A DNA stretch of 7,211 nt from CAZWUZ01 sp964637655 [NCBI: uncultured bacterium] (GTDB lineage: Bacteria > DAOPZR01), in the NCBI GenBank assembly GCA_964637655.1, contig CAZWUZ010000198.1, positions 1 to 7,211 of the forward strand, in the 5' to 3' direction. The first letter of the stretch is position 1, and each line of letters starts with the position of its first letter. A program made the translations under genes and the position numbers. The notes below the pieces were generated by a model. It was not told the origin of the DNA. It did not search any database and worked only from the letters and a program-made list of their open reading frames with translations. This document shows positions 6,891-7,211 of the stretch, in pieces.

Positions 6891-6974
6891 GACGACCTCG
6901 CGCTGCAGCACGGCAACGAGGATGCGGCTACCCTCTTTCTGCAGGCAGCAAAACAACTGCAACCATCTGAATAA
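6891..6974 (+). pseudogene. In-frame continuation of the DUF2723 gene beyond its TGA stop (possible cut-off C-terminal tail)
   Basis: After the TGA at 6888-6890 the same frame stays open for 27 codons to TAA (6972-6974). It reads DDLALQHGNEDAATLFLQAA, then KQLQPSE. Joined to the preceding RGNIALALRR, this looks like a TPR-like helical repeat (N-x-ALAL, then A-x-LFLQAAKQLQP), which is how many proteins of this kind end. A single CGA to TGA change would explain the break, as would a sequencing or assembly error. The tail has no start codon with a ribosome site of its own. Confidence 0.5.
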
Positions 6975-6988
6975 CAACAGGTAATTAA

Positions 6989-7002
6989 TTGACATGGGTC
7001 AA
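6989..7002. promoter_or_regulatory. CRP/FNR-type palindromic operator TTGAC-N4-GTCAA
   Basis: TTGACATGGGTCAA is a perfect 5-bp inverted repeat with a 4-nt centre. It has the form of CRP/FNR-superfamily sites (FNR itself prefers TTGAT-N4-ATCAA). Its centre (6995.5) lies 41.5 bp upstream of the start site predicted from the -10 at 7025-7030, the class II activator position. It is therefore probably an activator site for the receptor gene. Its first six bases also spell TTGACA, but no -10 lies at the right distance from that hexamer. Confidence 0.5.
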
Positions 7003-7021
7003 GGATACGACGGGTGTGGTG

Positions 7022-7030
7022 TGCTACCAT
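7022..7030 (+). promoter_or_regulatory. Extended -10 element for the receptor gene
   Basis: TGCTACCAT combines an extended -10 TGn with TACCAT (4 of 6 matches to TATAAT). The sequence 17-18 bp upstream (around 7001-7007) is not a recognisable -35, as expected for an activator-dependent promoter. The start site would fall near 7037, leaving a leader of about 17 nt before the gene's start codon. Confidence 0.45.
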
Positions 7031-7053
7031 GCCCGTACGGTCAGGAGGGCATC

Positions 7054-7211
7054 ATGCACGCACTGGAGAAACTCGGGTTCAGGCAGAAACTGCTGCTGCT
7101 GGTGGCGGTCCCCGCGCTGGCGCTGCTGCTGCTGGCGGCGGGTACGGTGAATGAGCGCATCGCGACGGTGCGCGACATTCGCGCCGTGGAGGAACTGGCA
7201 CGGCTGGCGGT
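7054..7211 (+). CDS. N-terminus of a membrane sensor/receptor, possibly NIT-domain (3' partial)
   Basis: Only the first 52 codons are present. A strong ribosome site AGGAGG (7043-7048) lies 5 nt before ATG 7054. The protein starts MHALEKLGFRQKLLLLVAVP, giving a positively charged short N-terminus and one membrane helix (about 13-29, LLLLVAVPALALLLLAA), then a probable extracytoplasmic helix TVNERIATVRDIRAVEELARLA. This arrangement is that of chemoreceptors and sensor histidine kinases whose sensory region is an all-helical domain; the ERIATVRDIRAVEELARLA stretch resembles the first helix of NIT (nitrate/nitrite sensing) domains, but too little is visible to be sure. The output domain (methyl-accepting, kinase or cyclase) lies outside the window. 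Upstream is a probable activator-dependent promoter with an FNR-like site. Confidence 0.7.
   Translation, partial: MHALEKLGFRQKLLLLVAVPALALLLLAAGTVNERIATVRDIRAVEELARLA

Noticed and set aside
6989-7017. TTGACA at 6989-6994 as the -35 of an ordinary promoter
   Set aside because: No -10-like hexamer lies 16-18 bp downstream (GGGTGT and neighbours); the better -10 is 30 bp away, which suits an activator-bound site instead.

Overview
This is a GC-rich (well over 60% by eye) bacterial chromosomal window with six genes, all on the + strand and tightly packed. No rRNA, tRNA, CRISPR array, transposase or phage gene is visible. It reads as an ordinary housekeeping/accessory neighbourhood of a Gram-negative-like bacterium using sigma-70-type promoters. 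A TMEM43-like protein, a DUF2723 membrane protein and a CACAGAG-type intergenic repeat would fit a PVC-group bacterium (for example Kiritimatiellota or Lentisphaerota) or a similar deep lineage. That placement is a weak inference; no marker gene fixes it.

Layout: (1) 1-2658, a DinG/XPD-type Fe-S superfamily 2 DNA helicase whose 5' end lies outside the window. It appears to be a three-part fusion: the tail of a degenerate DnaQ-like domain, the helicase, and a C-terminal HRDC domain. (2) 2659-2790, an intergenic region with a good TTGACA-N18-TAGGAT promoter. (3) 2791-3840, a bacterial TMEM43 (LUMA) family membrane protein. (4) 3855-3888, a strong intrinsic terminator with a UUCG loop, ending only 4 nt before the next gene's Shine-Dalgarno. 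(5) 3904-4632, an SDR oxidoreductase with a complete catalytic set. (6) 4633-4735, an intergenic region holding a 9-nt-period GCTCTGTGT repeat. (7) 4736-5242, PncC/CinA-C, an NMN amidohydrolase. (8) 5244-6890, a DUF2723 (TMEM260-like) polytopic membrane protein one base after pncC, followed by 27 more in-frame codons after its TGA. (9) 6975-7053, a regulatory region with a CRP/FNR-type palindrome placed exactly as in a class II activated promoter. (10) 7054-end, the start of a membrane receptor whose N-terminus resembles nitrate/nitrite-sensing (NIT) receptors.

Functional links are loose. Genes 1, 2 and 6 have their own signals. pncC and the DUF2723 gene are close enough to be translationally coupled, though their functions (pyridine nucleotide salvage and probable glycosyl transfer) are not obviously related. 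The points most worth checking are the DnaQ-remnant/DinG/HRDC architecture, the interrupted C-terminus of the DUF2723 protein, and the FNR-like promoter in front of the receptor.
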